64,000 nt of DNA from Rosa chinensis (Eukaryota; Streptophyta; Magnoliopsida; Rosales; Rosaceae), in assembly GCF_002994745.2 (NCBI RefSeq), contig NC_037094.1, positions 5,378,001 to 5,442,000 on the forward strand, read 5' to 3'. The translations under genes were made by a program, and so were the position numbers. Shown here one piece after another: positions 21,886 through 35,476 of this stretch. A model generated the notes under the pieces. The model had not been told where the DNA came from. It made no database searches and saw only the letters and a list, made by a program, of their open reading frames with translations. The stretch's first letter is position 1. Each line of letters starts with the position of its first letter.

Positions 21886-24800
21886 TTATCGAATCTGAGA
21901 TGGAGAACATAGCAACCCCGAAGCATCTGCACCAACCACTGCAAGATCACAAACAGTACAGAGCTTCCCTTCTTGGCTTGGCACAAACCGTGAGCTACAG
22001 TAAGGGCAAGAGACGTCCTTCTGTCCTCGGTAAATTGGTACATATGTTGCCCCACAAGTCACAAAGGGATTTCTGAAGTCATAGTTCAGTTGAGAAGCAT
22101 CAGTCATATTCTTCTCTGCCGCCTGCAGCACTTGCCTGGGTAACTTTGCCTGACTCTCAACGGTGGGGTTCGTCTCCAATAGCCGTCTGGCAAAGTTAGC
22201 TGCAGTGGCAAGGTTCTTTGCCTTGTAGCAAACTGTCATTGCATTAAGCAAAGCAAGCCTTAAGTGAGGCAATTGAAGATTGCAGTGTGTGAAATAAGCT
22301 GCAAGCTCCTGCTGACGTACTGGATTATCTTTCATTTCCCTTCTCTTCAGCTCCATTTGCAATCCCAGAACATATTCCTTGACTATTACAATTAACTCCT
22401 TAACTTCATCAACTTCTCTCCTTGAATCAACAACAATCAAAGGAATTGTATGAAGAATGCTAAGAAAGAGCCTGAGAGCTTCAGTGAACTTCCCAGCAGT
22501 TGTAGCCTTGTAACCAGCTTTGAGTTTCTCTTCCAACTGAGAAAAATTGAACACAAGTGCTGGTGGGTTTCTGACATTTGGCGTGGTAGTTTCATTCCAC
22601 CCACGCTCAACTGCTAATGATATCACTGGAGCAGACGAAAATGCCCGTAGATAGCTGTGGCTTCCAGAGTGAAGATCGAGGAACAATTGCCTCAAAGGAG
22701 TGAAGTTTTTAATCCCAAGTTGCCTGTTCAGCAACCGCATCGCAGTATCAAAATGGCCTGCAGCGGCATGCTCAGCGGCAAGAGATGATCTCTGGATCCA
22801 AATCTGGCTTACAGGCATGCCAGTAGTTGGAGCAACAAAAACTGATGAATGAGTATTAACAGAAGTCCTAGGTGTGTCAGCTTCAGGTGGGAGCTCCAAA
22901 TCTTCAAGGTCCCATCCTCCCTCTCCATCATCTTCTCCAGGCACTTCCTCACCTTCCAAACCTGGAAGGGCAACTCCATTTTGTAACCCATCAACATCAA
23001 CCATGTCCAGCTCCTCACCCCAGTCACCATCAACAGCCTCATCCTCTTCATCCACAGCTCCCCTGCCGATATTATCCAACCCACCTTCAAATATACCTCT
23101 CATTACTCTGAGAAGTGGCCAATCACTACCACACATGATTGGTGTTGGGGGAGTCAAAAGAGTTGGTGGTGCTTTACCCTCAGGCAAAGTTGGAAGATTA
23201 TCCCCCAACTCAGCTGCTAGCCTTTCGGCAACATCATGCAGCCCATGAGTTTTTGCTGTAATATAAGCAAGGGGCAAGTGACCAACATTCTCCAATATCT
23301 TAATGCGCTCCTCAACATTCCCCAGATACAGTGCATTGTGAAACTGACCCATGACATCATTCTTGACCTCAGCAATTTTCAGCATCTTGGACAGTTTCTG
23401 CATATTACCATTTATGAGATAAAGGAAAGACAGCCTTTCAAAATTTTTGGTCCTCTGGTAGGCAAACTCTACAATACCTGCATTTTTTATGAGAAACAGA
23501 TACTCAATTAAAAGGGAAAAAAAAAGAGACCAACGCAAAACAGTGCACAAAGCGTCCACAAACAAAATAGCTTTACAGACACCTGGTAAAATACATAAAC
23601 AGAGAAAATTAAACAATTATGTCACAGCTGTGTTCCACAATACCTGCATTGCCCTGTCGAAGAGCCTCCACACCCAACCTATACCAGTAATCTTTTTCAT
23701 CAATTGCTGTGGCAGATTCAACCGCAATTTGAATATTCCCACTCTCTAATGCCAGATTGAATCTAGTTCTTTCATCTTTCACAAAATGGAGGGCAACTTC
23801 GGGGAACCCCTTCTGTTGCAGATAAGCTATCATCGCCTGCCCACAGAGCTGTGAGTTCCTTATCATGCTCATAACATTGTCATATTTCTTCTTCAAAAGG
23901 GATAACTTGAAGATGTATTCTGTGGCATCAATAACTATGGCCTTATTTTTCCCATCCCGATCCAAGCAAAAGATAGTGTTTGCAGAAACTTTCGTAATGT
24001 AGATAGGAACATCAAGCGTTCTGATTATTCCACTATCTCCATTAGGTAGACAATATTTAATGTGATTCAGAGTTGAATAAATGAAAACACCGTTGTCATC
24101 CCAACCACCACTCTTTACACGGATTGTCTCATGAAGAGTGCACTGGTGCACAAGCCTCTTGCTAGCAATAATTATGGCATGTTTGCTGAGCAAGGCAATA
24201 CTTTCCATGTCATTAGACCAAACAACATACTTGACAAAGGGGGTTTGAAGTTCACCAAGAACAGTCCTCTGCTGGAGATCAAATATAAACACTTTGTCGT
24301 CTGACCTACACAGCAAATTACCTGTTCCAGCGTAGAATATTGCATCAGCAGCAAAAGGAAGGGGTGTCTTTTTAACAACCTCATTCCTCAAATTCTTTAC
24401 CAGGACAGAGTTTGTGCTTTTCTCAAGCACAGCAAACCTATTCCGTGCTACAAACACAGCTGAACCACCAACACCTCTCTTAGCATCTTGCACACTGTCA
24501 CCCCTAGTAATGCTGTCCCTGGGTATGAAATACAACTCATAGGATCCCCCGTCCAAGTCTGAGCAAACAAGAACCGCATTTTCTGAAGGACTGTAAGAAA
24601 GGGTCCTTGGACTTTGATTTAAAGTGATAGAACCAGGTCGTCGAATTGGAATAACTTGTGTATCTCTCTGGGTTGAAAACTCGTAGAACTTCAAAAAGCG
24701 GTCTTTAGCATAGAACAGAGAATCACCACTGACGGCAAAGGCCGGTCTTTCCCTCTCTAACTTAAAGACGATCATCCCACTGTCATGACCTGCTGCTAAT

Positions 24801-27352
24801 AGATTCATTTCAGGGTGAGATGAAAGAATCCAAAAGCGATCATGCTCTCGTCGGAAAGTTTGAATTCCAGTTCGCTTTGTCACATCCCAGACACGGATAC
24901 TTTTGTCCTCTGAGTTGGATACGATTATATCCTGCTTAGCATGAAACATAACACATGAAACATTATTCATGTGACCTCTCAACGTGTCCACTTCCCAAGC
25001 CTTAGTATCTGAAAAACAGGGTGAACTATTTAAATCAATAACTGAAATGATTCCAGGCACTAGAATGACAGTACAGATTACTCGGGAGCAGTACAACCTT
25101 TTGGTTTCTAAAGAATCCACAGTAATTAGACATTCAGGCCTAGTCTACGGATTACAGACACGTATAAATTTTATAAATTTCAAAAATATTATTTCATGGA
25201 TTTCTCTGAAAAGCATTATCTTTTTCATTTAAGACAAAAGCTCCTTTTGCTTGAAAAAAGGTACAAACTATATAAAAATACACTTCCTCTGAAACAACAT
25301 AAGAATGTAATAACTGACAGTACATTACTCAACCGAACTCATAACTTGGTTCGATAAGTAGCTACCCCCACCACTCCCAATCTCATAAGTTTCTTTCTTC
25401 CACTTTTCCACTCACCTCAAAGTTCAAACTATAAACCAAACTTGCAAGAAAGAAAAAGTGACACATAAAATTGTGAAGAAGGCATGAAACAAATCTGCTT
25501 GTGAAGAAAGCAAAAGGATCATATTGTTCATTTTTAGATAGGAGGTCAATGGGAATATGTGAAGTACATGCCAAACAGCTATAAATCAATAGTACACAGT
25601 CTACTAATGCTACCAGGAATTGAATTGACAAAGGCAGCTTCCTCATATAGAGCAGAAAATTAGATAAGGAAGAAAGCAAGGTTATCATTTCATACCATTC
25701 ATCCGCCACAATTTAACTTGGCGATCGTCTGCTCCTGAGACAATGAGGGGCAGGTTGGGGTGGAATGAAGCCCAATTGACACCTCGGTCATGCCCTTCCA
25801 AGACATACTTAACAACAGCATCAACACCACCAAAAAGATCTGTGTTCATCTGACTTAGTCGCAGTATGTCATCCGCAGGGGACACAGACTTCTTTTTCAG
25901 AGAACCAATATCCCAAACACGGACAGTCTGATCCAAGGAGGCAGATACGACAAGGTCTTCTTTAGGATGGAATGAGGCACACATAACATAATGATTGTGG
26001 CCTGTCAAAACTGAAATACAAGTGCGCGACTGCCAGTTCCATATACGAATAGTCTGGTCATCACTGGCACTTACAATCCATGGGTACTCATGGTGAAATT
26101 GCACGGTTCGGATATAATCTAGATGCCCAAGAAGAGTAAAAAGACATCTATGCATCTTGTAGTTCCAAACTTTAATCTTGTAATCGTCCCCTGCAAAAAC
26201 CCAACACAGACCAATTAAAACTTAAACTGCACCATATACAAGTTAATCAACGTCTATAAAAATAAGATACAGAATCCCCTATCCCCAGGGGTAAATCAAT
26301 TTGTGCAAGAGTAACATGGGTATCAACTAATCAAGGGAAGGGAGCTTGTTTGCCAACAACACTCATACTTAATCAATTTAGTTTCATTGTAAGCTATTTC
26401 TAAACTCTAACACCATAAAGTTTCCAAAAAAGATATTACGGAATCTGAAAGTAGTTAAGCTAAACGGCCAGCATTACAATAAATGTGAAAATAAAACTTG
26501 CTCTATTTCTAGATCAGTCATAAGAAGGTGTCAAGGAAAAAAAGAGTTCATTCGTTTATTTATGTAGCCACCACTGTTGATCATAAGTAAAATTGCTTGT
26601 CCTACTGGAAAAAAAATCAATAAAATTGCTTACATGTAATAGAAACATCATATGAAATCTGGAATCTGATTGACTTTTATGTATAACCCACTCACAAAAT
26701 GGTGGCATGGTACGGAAGCATTCTTTATTGTCTATTGCTGCAACTAGAATCTTCCTCCAATAATTTTCAAATATTTTTGGAAATTTTACATCTCCTCCAA
26801 CAATGGCTAATTCTAGATAAAAATTGAAAACAACAAACTTGAACGATATATCGTCTGAGTCTGATAAACCACACTACGTGCTCTATCAATTGGAACTTTA
26901 ATAAATCATATACACCAGCATTCCAATACTGCTATCCAGGTCAGTTTATATCAATTTCACATTCTCATGGCATCCAATTCAAAATTCCTCTTCCATTTTT
27001 CTAATTACAGTTTGCTTCAACCTAGATCTATACGATTCGCAACAACAACAAACCAAAACCAGATACCGTAAACACCAAAATACAATTGCACATATCAAAA
27101 TGCCAACCAATCCGAAAATACACATGTACATACGAAATCTGTACCTCCAGACACAAAGAGAGGCTGAGATTTGTGGAAATGAACACCGCGAACAGGGCCG
27201 TCGTGCTCATCGAATCGATCAATGAGAGTCCCCATACGGTAGTCCCATAGCTGGATCACACCGCTGTGCAGACTCGCGAGGATCCACGGCCTCTTAGTGT
27301 GGAAGCTCAGTCCCTTCACTCTATTACTCTTCGTCTCGAACTTGGTCAACAT
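21886..27352 (-). CDS. COPA: Coatomer subunit alpha (alpha-COP), 4 coding exons
   Basis: Exons (reading leftward) are 27352-27145, 26190-25696, 25008-23644 and 23477-21886; they sum to 1219 residues, the usual plant alpha-COP length. It is the large WD40 subunit of the COPI coat, which binds dilysine ER-retrieval signals and drives Golgi-to-ER and intra-Golgi transport. Seen in sequence: the conserved N terminus [18 protein letters not shown], an N-terminal beta-propeller with WD-type strand ends ([49 protein letters not shown]) over residues about 1-320, a second propeller and alpha-solenoid, an acidic linker ([14 protein letters not shown] region), and a Cys-rich C-terminal domain ending LLCSPSQIR ([18 protein letters not shown]) that binds epsilon-COP. 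Introns are GT-AG. Intron 3 (23478-23643) is bordered by a direct repeat (see findings). Confidence 0.95.
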
Positions 27353-27635
27353 CTTTCACCACCGCGATCACTGTAATCCAATCCAATCAAATCAAAATTC
27401 AACCACAAATTCACAAACGAAATCGCATCCACTCTAACGAAGTTGATATCGCAAATCAATCGAAACGCGAAAGAGATAAGAAGCAGAAGCAAACAGATCT
27501 GAATCGGAAACCTAGGGGTGAAGAAAACCGTACCTTAGATCCGATCAGTGGGTGAGAGGATCCAACTGAGTCGCTAATGCATCCAAAATTTACCTCCAGA
27601 GCCAAAGCCTGAGATGTACTCTCTCTATTTATAGG
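27353..27635 (-). promoter_or_regulatory. 5' leader with intron, and TATA box, of COPA
   Basis: On the minus strand tataaata (27626-27633) would set the start near 27600. A leader exon ends aag|gtacgg at 27534. The acceptor ttacag lies about 17 bp before the ATG, so the 5' UTR contains an intron of about 160 bp. A GA-rich tract (27655-27700) lies just upstream of the TATA box. Confidence 0.55.
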
Positions 27636-27699
27636 GAGGAGTCTGGGGGAGAGAGTGCAGAGAAGATTAATGGAGAGAGAAGAGAGAGAGTGAAAAATC

Positions 27700-29207
27700 G
27701 GGGGTTGAAATTTATAGATAGACAAGAGAAAAAGAGCGAGTAAATTTTGCTTCACTGTATGGTATTACTACGGCCGTGCGATTGGTTTTCAACGGACGTG
27801 ATCGTTTTGATTGCGTGTCCCCCCAATTGACTCTAGTCTTCAAATCATAGGCAGCGCGTTTTGAGTTTTGGTCCTACGAAAATACTTTTCCTACAATAAC
27901 CGATGCTACATGGCAGGCCGGGTCTCTTTGGGCCTTCTTGGGTTTTGTTGTTGATAGTTGGGCCTCATGAGGGTTGTGCAATAGGATAACCCTCTATGCG
28001 GCGTCCAATTTAGTCCGAAAACCACTTATGCGGATTGTTTACTAGTTATGTCCTTCCGAGTTCACTTGGTCAATAACTGATTAAGAAAATTATGCTCAAC
28101 CAGCTAGCCCGTTCGACCTTTTTGGCATCCCTCATGACATGAATGTTTGACTATCTGTACTCGGAGTCGGTCCTGGTTTTTGCTGTTTTGTGTTTTGCAG
28201 AAGCGTCGCAATATGTTATGAGTCATGACTTCACTTTCTTTTGGAAAGGTTTCGGGGTTTGTCCTTACTCCTGGTTTTGTTATCATCAACCAAGTAGGTG
28301 AAATTGCTCAAGTAATAACTCTCGCCCTTTGGGATGAGTCGCTATGCATGATTTCGCTTATATGAATACAGAGATTGAAAATTAAAGCTATTAACAAACA
28401 ATCACAACCACTAAAAGAAAATATACGACTTTGCTAGACCGAAGTACATAATTTTGCATCGCTTTTATTCCACTAGCCGCCTTTGAATTTTAGAGACAAT
28501 TGTAACAAGTCATTGTAGGTTTGAGTTGTGCATAACCAAATCTATTGCCCTGTGATAAAAGCACAAGAGTCTAATGATGAGAGAGACTAAACGAATTACT
28601 ACACAAAGTAACAAAGAGGAGTACCAACTTCCTTGGTGAGATGAATGAAAATTAAGTACTAGAGAAACTTACCACTCAAGGGACTGGCAGAAACTAAGTT
28701 TAACAAAGATCAAATGTGGCACATGATCTTTGCAACAAGTATTATTTTGGAGGCCTAAATTTGCACGAGTTCTGCTTGGAAACCATTCAGAGAAATCAAC
28801 AAGACAACAACTCAACAAGTTCTACTTTTCCACTCTGTCCATCCAGATACTTGATTCTCTGTTTTTGTCAAGTACTGTAATATCGTGTAGCATTAAGTAT
28901 GCCAATATTCAATAGCTATGTAATCAATGAATGACGTTGAAAAGAACATTCTGGCGTGCTTCCAAAGGCCAAAGAAAACAGTTCATCAAAACTTTAACCA
29001 GAGTGGCATGTAAGAATACTATTACGAAAATGGACAAATGTACTACAAACGAAATCACAATTATGACAAATTGCTAAGTGGACCACAGAACCTCTGCGTC
29101 TCAAGTAAGACATTAGATACAGGAGAGAATTGTACTCAACATACAAAGGGAACAAAAAGAAATAAGGTAAAACTTTGAACAATATAGAATCTAAGGACAA
29201 TATCTCA
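27700..29207. other. Intergenic region between COPA and the PP2A gene
   Basis: COPA promoter side on the left and PP2A 3' UTR on the right (roughly 29000-29207). No other gene recognised; short frames at 28104, 28730 and 28994 lack family resemblance. Confidence 0.5.
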
Positions 29208-32200
29208 CTAGTTAGACATCATGACGTCACTTGACTGTAGTGCTTGGGTCGCAAAAGATCTTACATCAACGTCTGGATCTTCACTGAGCTCAACCAAACA
29301 GGGACGAATCATCTTCTCCACCACCTGTGCATTAAAGCACCGTTCAGGTTACATGTCTATTACAAAGCACTTCAGAATATTCATTCGCTACGTATATGAA
29401 TCAATCTTCAAATGTTTTTTTTTTTTCATGTGGAAGGCAAGGCATCATTTGTAAATATGGCAACCCAGTAATTATCTATTCTGACCATTTCGTTCACCAC
29501 ATTTAACCAGAGTATGCAATCATTAAACCAAAAAAACAAGAGTATGCAATCCCCATCGCAGTCAAACCTATATGATAAATGAAATTACATATGTTAACCC
29601 TCCTGGAGTGAGTGGTAACCACAATTATACTCAAACAGAGCTTTCTTCTGATGTTAAACAATGGGAAATGCAAGAACTGCTGAAAGTTTAGCATATTCAG
29701 CAAAAATCCTCCTGTGATAACTGATAACAATCATTATTGTATCTGTTGAAAGAGAGTTTTAGTTTGTACTTTGAATTTTACATGCCTATGCATAAAGACA
29801 GTATTTACTTACAGATTGATCAACTATAGGAATAAGTGACTGCAACACCTTGGCGACATTGAACTTGATGTTTGGAACCCTAAAAGAAGCAATTATCAGC
29901 ACAACAGCTAAGTTAAATCAGGCAAAGAGAAAAATTAAGTGTCATAGCTAGTAATATTTACCTATCTTTTGATGCAGTGATAACCACCGGTAGAAGTTTG
30001 GAACAAGTAATTTCTGATCCCATAACAGGGGCAAGTAGGGAAATTGCATGTAGAATGGTCATCCGATACAAATAGTGAGGGTTGTTAATCATTTCCAAAA
30101 CCTGTCAACAGATTGCCAGATTTAAACAAGAGTAACAAATGACTCAGCCTAAAGGTACCTAACTAGCCCTTAGTGCTATAAAAGTACAAACCTAGTCATA
30201 GATACATTTTAGTCCAATCTAAAATAAGAAAAGAATAGAAACCTGTGGGACTATATGCTGCATGGCCCAATCAGGGCCAAATTCTTCTGCAAGGCGCTTC
30301 ACATTATTAGCAGCTGCATCACGTATTGAGTAAACCTACCATCAACAACAATTTTGTCAGTAAATTTCAAAAAAGAGGTTTCCCAGCCTATACTGCATGA
30401 CAGACTACTGCCATTTCAAAATTTTAAAACCAGAGGAAGTCGTTAACCACCAGATAAGATTCCCATGTTTTTACTTCTAGACAAGTAAAAGTAAATATAA
30501 GGTAACAAAATTCTTTCTGATGATGAAATAGAAAGAACAAAAAGCAGAAGCATCAAGTTCTTTTTCTTCTTCTTGGCTTTCTGAAAGCAATAAGAATGAG
30601 ATGTTGAAAAACTATTTATCAATCTCAAAGGCTGCACAAACCTTATCATTTAACCACTGCATGCAAAGAGAACCAAGCTTATCATCGAAAAACCCCACAC
30701 CCAACTGACTTGCCAATAAAGGGATATATTCTATTATCGCAAGCCGAACCCTCCAATGTCTATCCTCTGCCAGTTCCACAATTGCTGGCAGTAGAGACTG
30801 GGACAGCAGATCAATTCCAATTACCTGCACCAGGTAAATTACCAAGAACGGCTCAAATTCAATGGGAAAACATAAACCAATATCCTTAAGACAATAGTCT
30901 GTTGAATAATTTAACAGTGGTTGCGGGCAAAACCATATGAATTAAATGAGACGACTCTGTTGGACAGAGGCATACATATAAATACAGATAGAAAAACATT
31001 TGAACATACCTGGTTGACTTGATCAAGCTTGCTAATAATGTTCAGCCGGACATCTGGAAACTCATCTTTGAGAAGAGAAAGGAAAATAGGCAGCAGTTGC
31101 TCTATGGTTGCATCCTGCAACCACCAACAGAAAATGAATTAATATAAGGATCAGGAGAGCATGGTTAGTTTTATGAATTATATAGAAAAGTCAACAGAAG
31201 ATTCTTGCCTTTCCTAAAACTGGTGCCATTCCCATTATCACTGAAGCCAATGCAGAGCGAACGTGCTGGGATGAATCTGTTGACAATTCCTATAGCAAGC
31301 AAACTTTATAAGTTATAAAGCTAAAGTCGCACATCAGAACTGCATCAAGACTAATCAAACAAACTATTTAAAACAAAATATAAGTTAAGATGTGTACCTT
31401 AACAAATGGTAGGATGTGCTGAACGGCAAGTTCTGGGTCCAAAATTCGGCAAAACTTGGTTACTTTTCCTGCAGCAGCAATCCGCACCTCAGCCTCATTA
31501 TCGCGAAGAAGACGAACATAGGCAGGCACCAGGTCTGACCTAAAGAATGTCAACATCACAACAACCATCAATTAGAAGTCAACTGGCAAGTTCTCAAACT
31601 ATTACTAAGATGGTGACTCAAATCACAAATATAAATATCAAGAAAACTATTATCTCATGGTCCAACTTGAAACTATATAGCCAAAAGAAAGTCCTGCACA
31701 GCATAGTAATAAGCCATACAAATGAAAAAATAAGCAGGGATAGATACAGAGATCAGATAGTATATTGGCAGTTAAAGAATTATAACATTCAAGTAACACA
31801 GAATGAAAAAAGGACTTCCAAATGACATATAAATTGATTACCTGGTGGCTTCTGGGCCAACAGCTTCACACAGCTCGTATAATTGATTTGCAACCATGTA
31901 ACGAACACGCCATGACTTATCCTGGTAAAAGGAACGTGTTTGCATCACATGTATTGCCAATATTACATAACAGAATGCTATTAATAATTCAAAATGTGTT
32001 AGCAAAATTACAAAAAAGAAGCAATATGATGTGCTGGTTGTCATGTAAAGTACTAACATTCAAACATATGCTGTACCTGTGAAAAATTGACAATGACAGG
32101 AAGAATATGGGCAACACAATCTTGAGGTTCCAACAACTTCCCAAGAGCTGCACAACCCTCGACAGCCAATAACCGAACAGAATCTTGATCTGAATACATG

Positions 32201-33671
32201 AGTGATTAGAGTCAATTCATACTTCATGCAATATGAAATTAACACCATCGTATGTAAGTAACAAACCTAAGATAATATAGTTGAAGAGCAAAACCAGGAA
32301 ATCCATGAGGGCATACCATCCTGTGTCAAATCCTCAAATATAGACATGACCTCAGTTTTGAGGTGGGCAGCTTCAACAGTCGCAGCAAATTTTCCCAGGT
32401 TAGTTGCAGCAGATCTTCTAACCATGGGCATGTCATCTTGGCACAATTGATTGTATATAGTTCGAAGTTCAGTTTTTATAGATTCAGGGGCACTAGAGTA
32501 AGCAATATGAAACAAACCACACGATGAAACACGAGCAGTAAACCACTCGCCTGCAGCCAGCCTCTGTATAATTGAGATAACAGTAGGCAAAACAAAGAAA
32601 CTCTTAGTCAAACCATACCACAGTAGTACATTCCCCATATGGCAGAAAAGAACAAAAAAAAAAGGTAGATGAAATTCCTACATGTAATGAAATGGAAAGA
32701 AAAGAATAAAACTTTAGAATTGTGAACTATAACCAAGCCTTTACAGACACTCCACTGCCCAATGCATCAGCAGTCAAACCAGAATATCATGTATCAAAAT
32801 AAAGGGCTCCAAAAATATGTTGAATAAAGAGGTAATAAGATCAAGTTGATTGCTACTCTTAATATTAAAAGTAAATGAAGCCAAAGTGTCACCAGATTAT
32901 CCAGAACAACTAAACTGCTACAAATAAGGGTGGATACAGAAGTGCTGAACCAAATTGCATGAACCTAAATGAAATTTTAGCGTGAGATCTTAGCTTCTTC
33001 TCCGTTTTTTGGTCAGAAGTGTGTTGTTTTAGTAATCTGTTTCCTAAACAGGCACTTTTACACTCATTATGACTGTGCAAGCATTTTGAGGATACTACCT
33101 CTCAAGTTTACAAAATTTGCTGTTAGGAAAATACGTCAGAACATTTCATATTGAGGTGTCTTCTCATTTCCTACCACCTAATTACCAATAGTACATGTCA
33201 CATTTTCTCTAAGAACTAAACCATAATGACAGGGCAAACCACATAATAGAGATAATCAAAGAGAATCAACCATCATACCTTGACCAAAGGGACGAAATAC
33301 TCAACCAAGTCCTGTTCCCTCATTTGCGCCCCAATCCTACCCAACGACTCCACTGCCTTGTCCCTCACACATGTTTCCTCAACAGTGCATAGAGTTTCCA
33401 ACGGTGGGAGCAGAATATTGGCATGCTCTACGCCGCCAACATAGGGGACAAACACCCCCAATTCCTCTGCCATTGCAAGAAGCACCTCATCGTCATCGTC
33501 ATTGTTCTCGCTCAGGAAAGGAATCAGTTCCTTCCTGGTCCTGTCCTCCCCCAATGCACGAGCAATGGTCGAGAGCCTGCGGATTGAGTTCAACCGCAGT
33601 TGAATGTCTTCGTTCTTGAGCTCATCAATCAAAACAGCAATTGGATATAGAGGCTCATCCACCATAGCCAT
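29208..33671 (-). CDS. PP2AA: Serine/threonine protein phosphatase 2A 65-kDa regulatory (scaffolding) subunit A, 12 coding exons
   Basis: Exons (leftward): 33671-33279, 32563-32317, 32189-32077, 31921-31842, 31539-31398, 31289-31209, 31114-31010, 30824-30642, 30335-30243, 30101-29962, 29879-29813, 29324-29208. They sum to 586 residues, matching the RCN1/PDF1 family. The product is built almost wholly of HEAT repeats (about 15) and clamps the catalytic C and variable B subunits together. Signatures: [18 protein letters not shown] at the start, [84 protein letters not shown]. The start at 33669-33671 is chosen over an upstream in-frame ATG (33719) because MAMVDEP is the family N terminus and an intron acceptor (ttgctttcag) lies between them. 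Eleven coding introns; the one after exon 6 is GC-AG, the rest GT-AG. Confidence 0.95.
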
Positions 33672-34230
33672 CTTAAATTTAGTCCCTACTGAAAGCAAAC
33701 ACAACTCAGCAAAATCCACTTCTACATCAAATACATGTCTAAAAGTCTAAAACACACTAAAACTCTATCCTTTCCTTTCCTTGATTCTCTTAGCAATAAT
33801 TTGATTACTTAATACTAACTACAACAAACTCCAAAACTAGAAAAATATTACTACAGCTCAGAAAATATCAAAGACTCGAAATTTAACAAAACCATGACTA
33901 CCCACAAACAGATACAGAATAGAAAGGTTCATAATTACACGAATTAGCTATCTTTACGGCGGGAAAATGAAATCTGAGGAGTGAATCTTCGTTAATTTGA
34001 AAGAAAATAAAAGGCAAAGTGCGAAATTTATTGAAGGCAAAACAAGCAGGTCAAGCAAGAAAGAGAGAGAGAAGTACCTTAGGGGTTATTGGGTCGATCT
34101 GAAAAGGTGTGTAGTGTTAGAAATGAGAGGGATCTTTTGGGTCGAGAAGAACTGGAAGGAGGAGAGACAGATCTGCTGCTCGACTTTAATCGTAATTTTT
34201 CTTCAAATTCGTGGATTTTTCTTTTTTCTT
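33672..34230 (-). promoter_or_regulatory. 5' leader with intron of the PP2A-A gene
   Basis: A leader exon ends ctaag|gtacttc (donor at 34077-34076) and the acceptor tttcag lies at 33691-33689, giving a UTR intron of about 390 bp. A GA-rich stretch (34055-34075) lies within it. The transcription start is probably around 34150-34230; no clear TATA box was seen. Confidence 0.5.
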
Positions 34231-34358
34231 TTCTTTTTTGACCGAGCAAACTAAGGACTACGGTAACACCGGACCCTGCCCGACCCGATTTTTCTTGCTT
34301 TGTCCGTTTCCATCTCGACTATTTTATGGGCCGTAGGCAATTTATTGGCTATCTTGTT

Positions 34359-35459
34359 TTTTTTTTTTTTTTTAGAATAAGAATCCTTTATTGAAAATAA
34401 CCAAGATTACATAATATGGGAATGACCGGTGGTGGACAAGAACTCCCCACTCTCCTCCCTAAAAACAGAACTAGTTACGGGTCCGTCATCCAGGATGACA
34501 TCCATGAGTCAAAAGAGCCCAACCCCTAACCACTTATTTCGCCCAACCTCACAGGCTACAGATAACCCCGAGAAACTCGATAACACCCCATAGACAACAG
34601 CCAGAGAAACCAGCGCCCTCTTCCACACCGCGTCCCAATGAAACCAGACCACGTGCAAGGATCGCTTGTTAGCACATTGACCATAAGATAAAACTAAAAT
34701 TACACCAACTCGTCCCCAGGAAAGACACCACATCCATGGCACATCAATTTGACCCAACCCTAGCTCAAACGAGTAGGGACCAACTATTGACCAAAGTAAA
34801 CTAACCAATAACCAAAGTAAACTAACAAGCAACCTAACTAAAACCAAGACTTTAACCAAAAGAAAGAAGTCGCCGCCACAGTACTCCTCACCCTTGTCGT
34901 CAGATGACCCGCCGGCAAGCCACCACCGCAGCCCCATGTCTTCAATCTCCCCAAGTCGAAGGTGCCTGCTAAACCATACAGCAAACCACATCAAATCTAT
35001 CACCAAGAAATCAATGAAAGACTCACTGTACCTTGCCTCTGCCATGCCCACCACCTTGAAAACCCAGATCCACCACAGCTGCCATCTCCGTCTAGCGACC
35101 CACCGTAGATTAGAAGTCAGCGCCATACGATCCATGGTATACCGCCTCCATGATCTGGCCTCTGACCACTTACTCCACGCCGACCACCACCTATCCGACC
35201 TCCACACCGACGATGCCATCTCAGAGAAAAGAAGAGAAGTACCAGACCTTGACCAGCAAAGCAAAGAGCAGAGGAGGACCCCTGAGATCCCAAGATCCCG
35301 TCCGGAAACACCCGCCACTCGTCGATGGAGCAGGGAGCCACAACCGACGCGGGGGCGCCGCCGGACAGGCTGATAACTTTTGTTAACTCTCTCCAACCCT
35401 AGTTCTCACTCTCTCCGAATTATCCTCCCCAAACGCAGAGCTTACATAAGTGAGTTATA
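34359..35459 (-). mobile_element. Non-LTR retroposon just 5' of the PP2A gene, 1101 bp
   Basis: A 17-bp perfect target-site duplication ttattggctatcttgtt (34342-34358 and 35460-35476) flanks an insert whose minus strand ends in poly(A) (a T run from 34359). A 295-codon minus-strand frame (35396-34509) is open but W/R/V-rich, with no endonuclease or reverse transcriptase motifs. It is likely the fused 5' and 3' ends of a LINE with its body deleted. The GC-rich 5' part contrasts with the AT-rich surroundings. The intact duplication suggests a fairly recent insertion. Confidence 0.85.
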
Positions 35460-35476
35460 TTATTGGCTATCTTGTT

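Noticed and set aside
23609..23643. Read-through of COPA exon 3 to a stop at 23609
   Set aside because: The frame continues into intron 3; splicing at 23644/23477 restores the conserved alpha-COP sequence and total length.
33672..33719. Upstream ATG (MDFAELCLL...) as the PP2A-A start
   Set aside because: An intron acceptor (ttgctttcag) lies between it and the family-typical MAMVDEP start, so it is intronic.
34509..35396. 295-codon minus-strand open frame as a host gene
   Set aside because: It lies entirely inside a non-LTR insertion with a 17-bp TSD and has biased, low-information composition without recognised domains.
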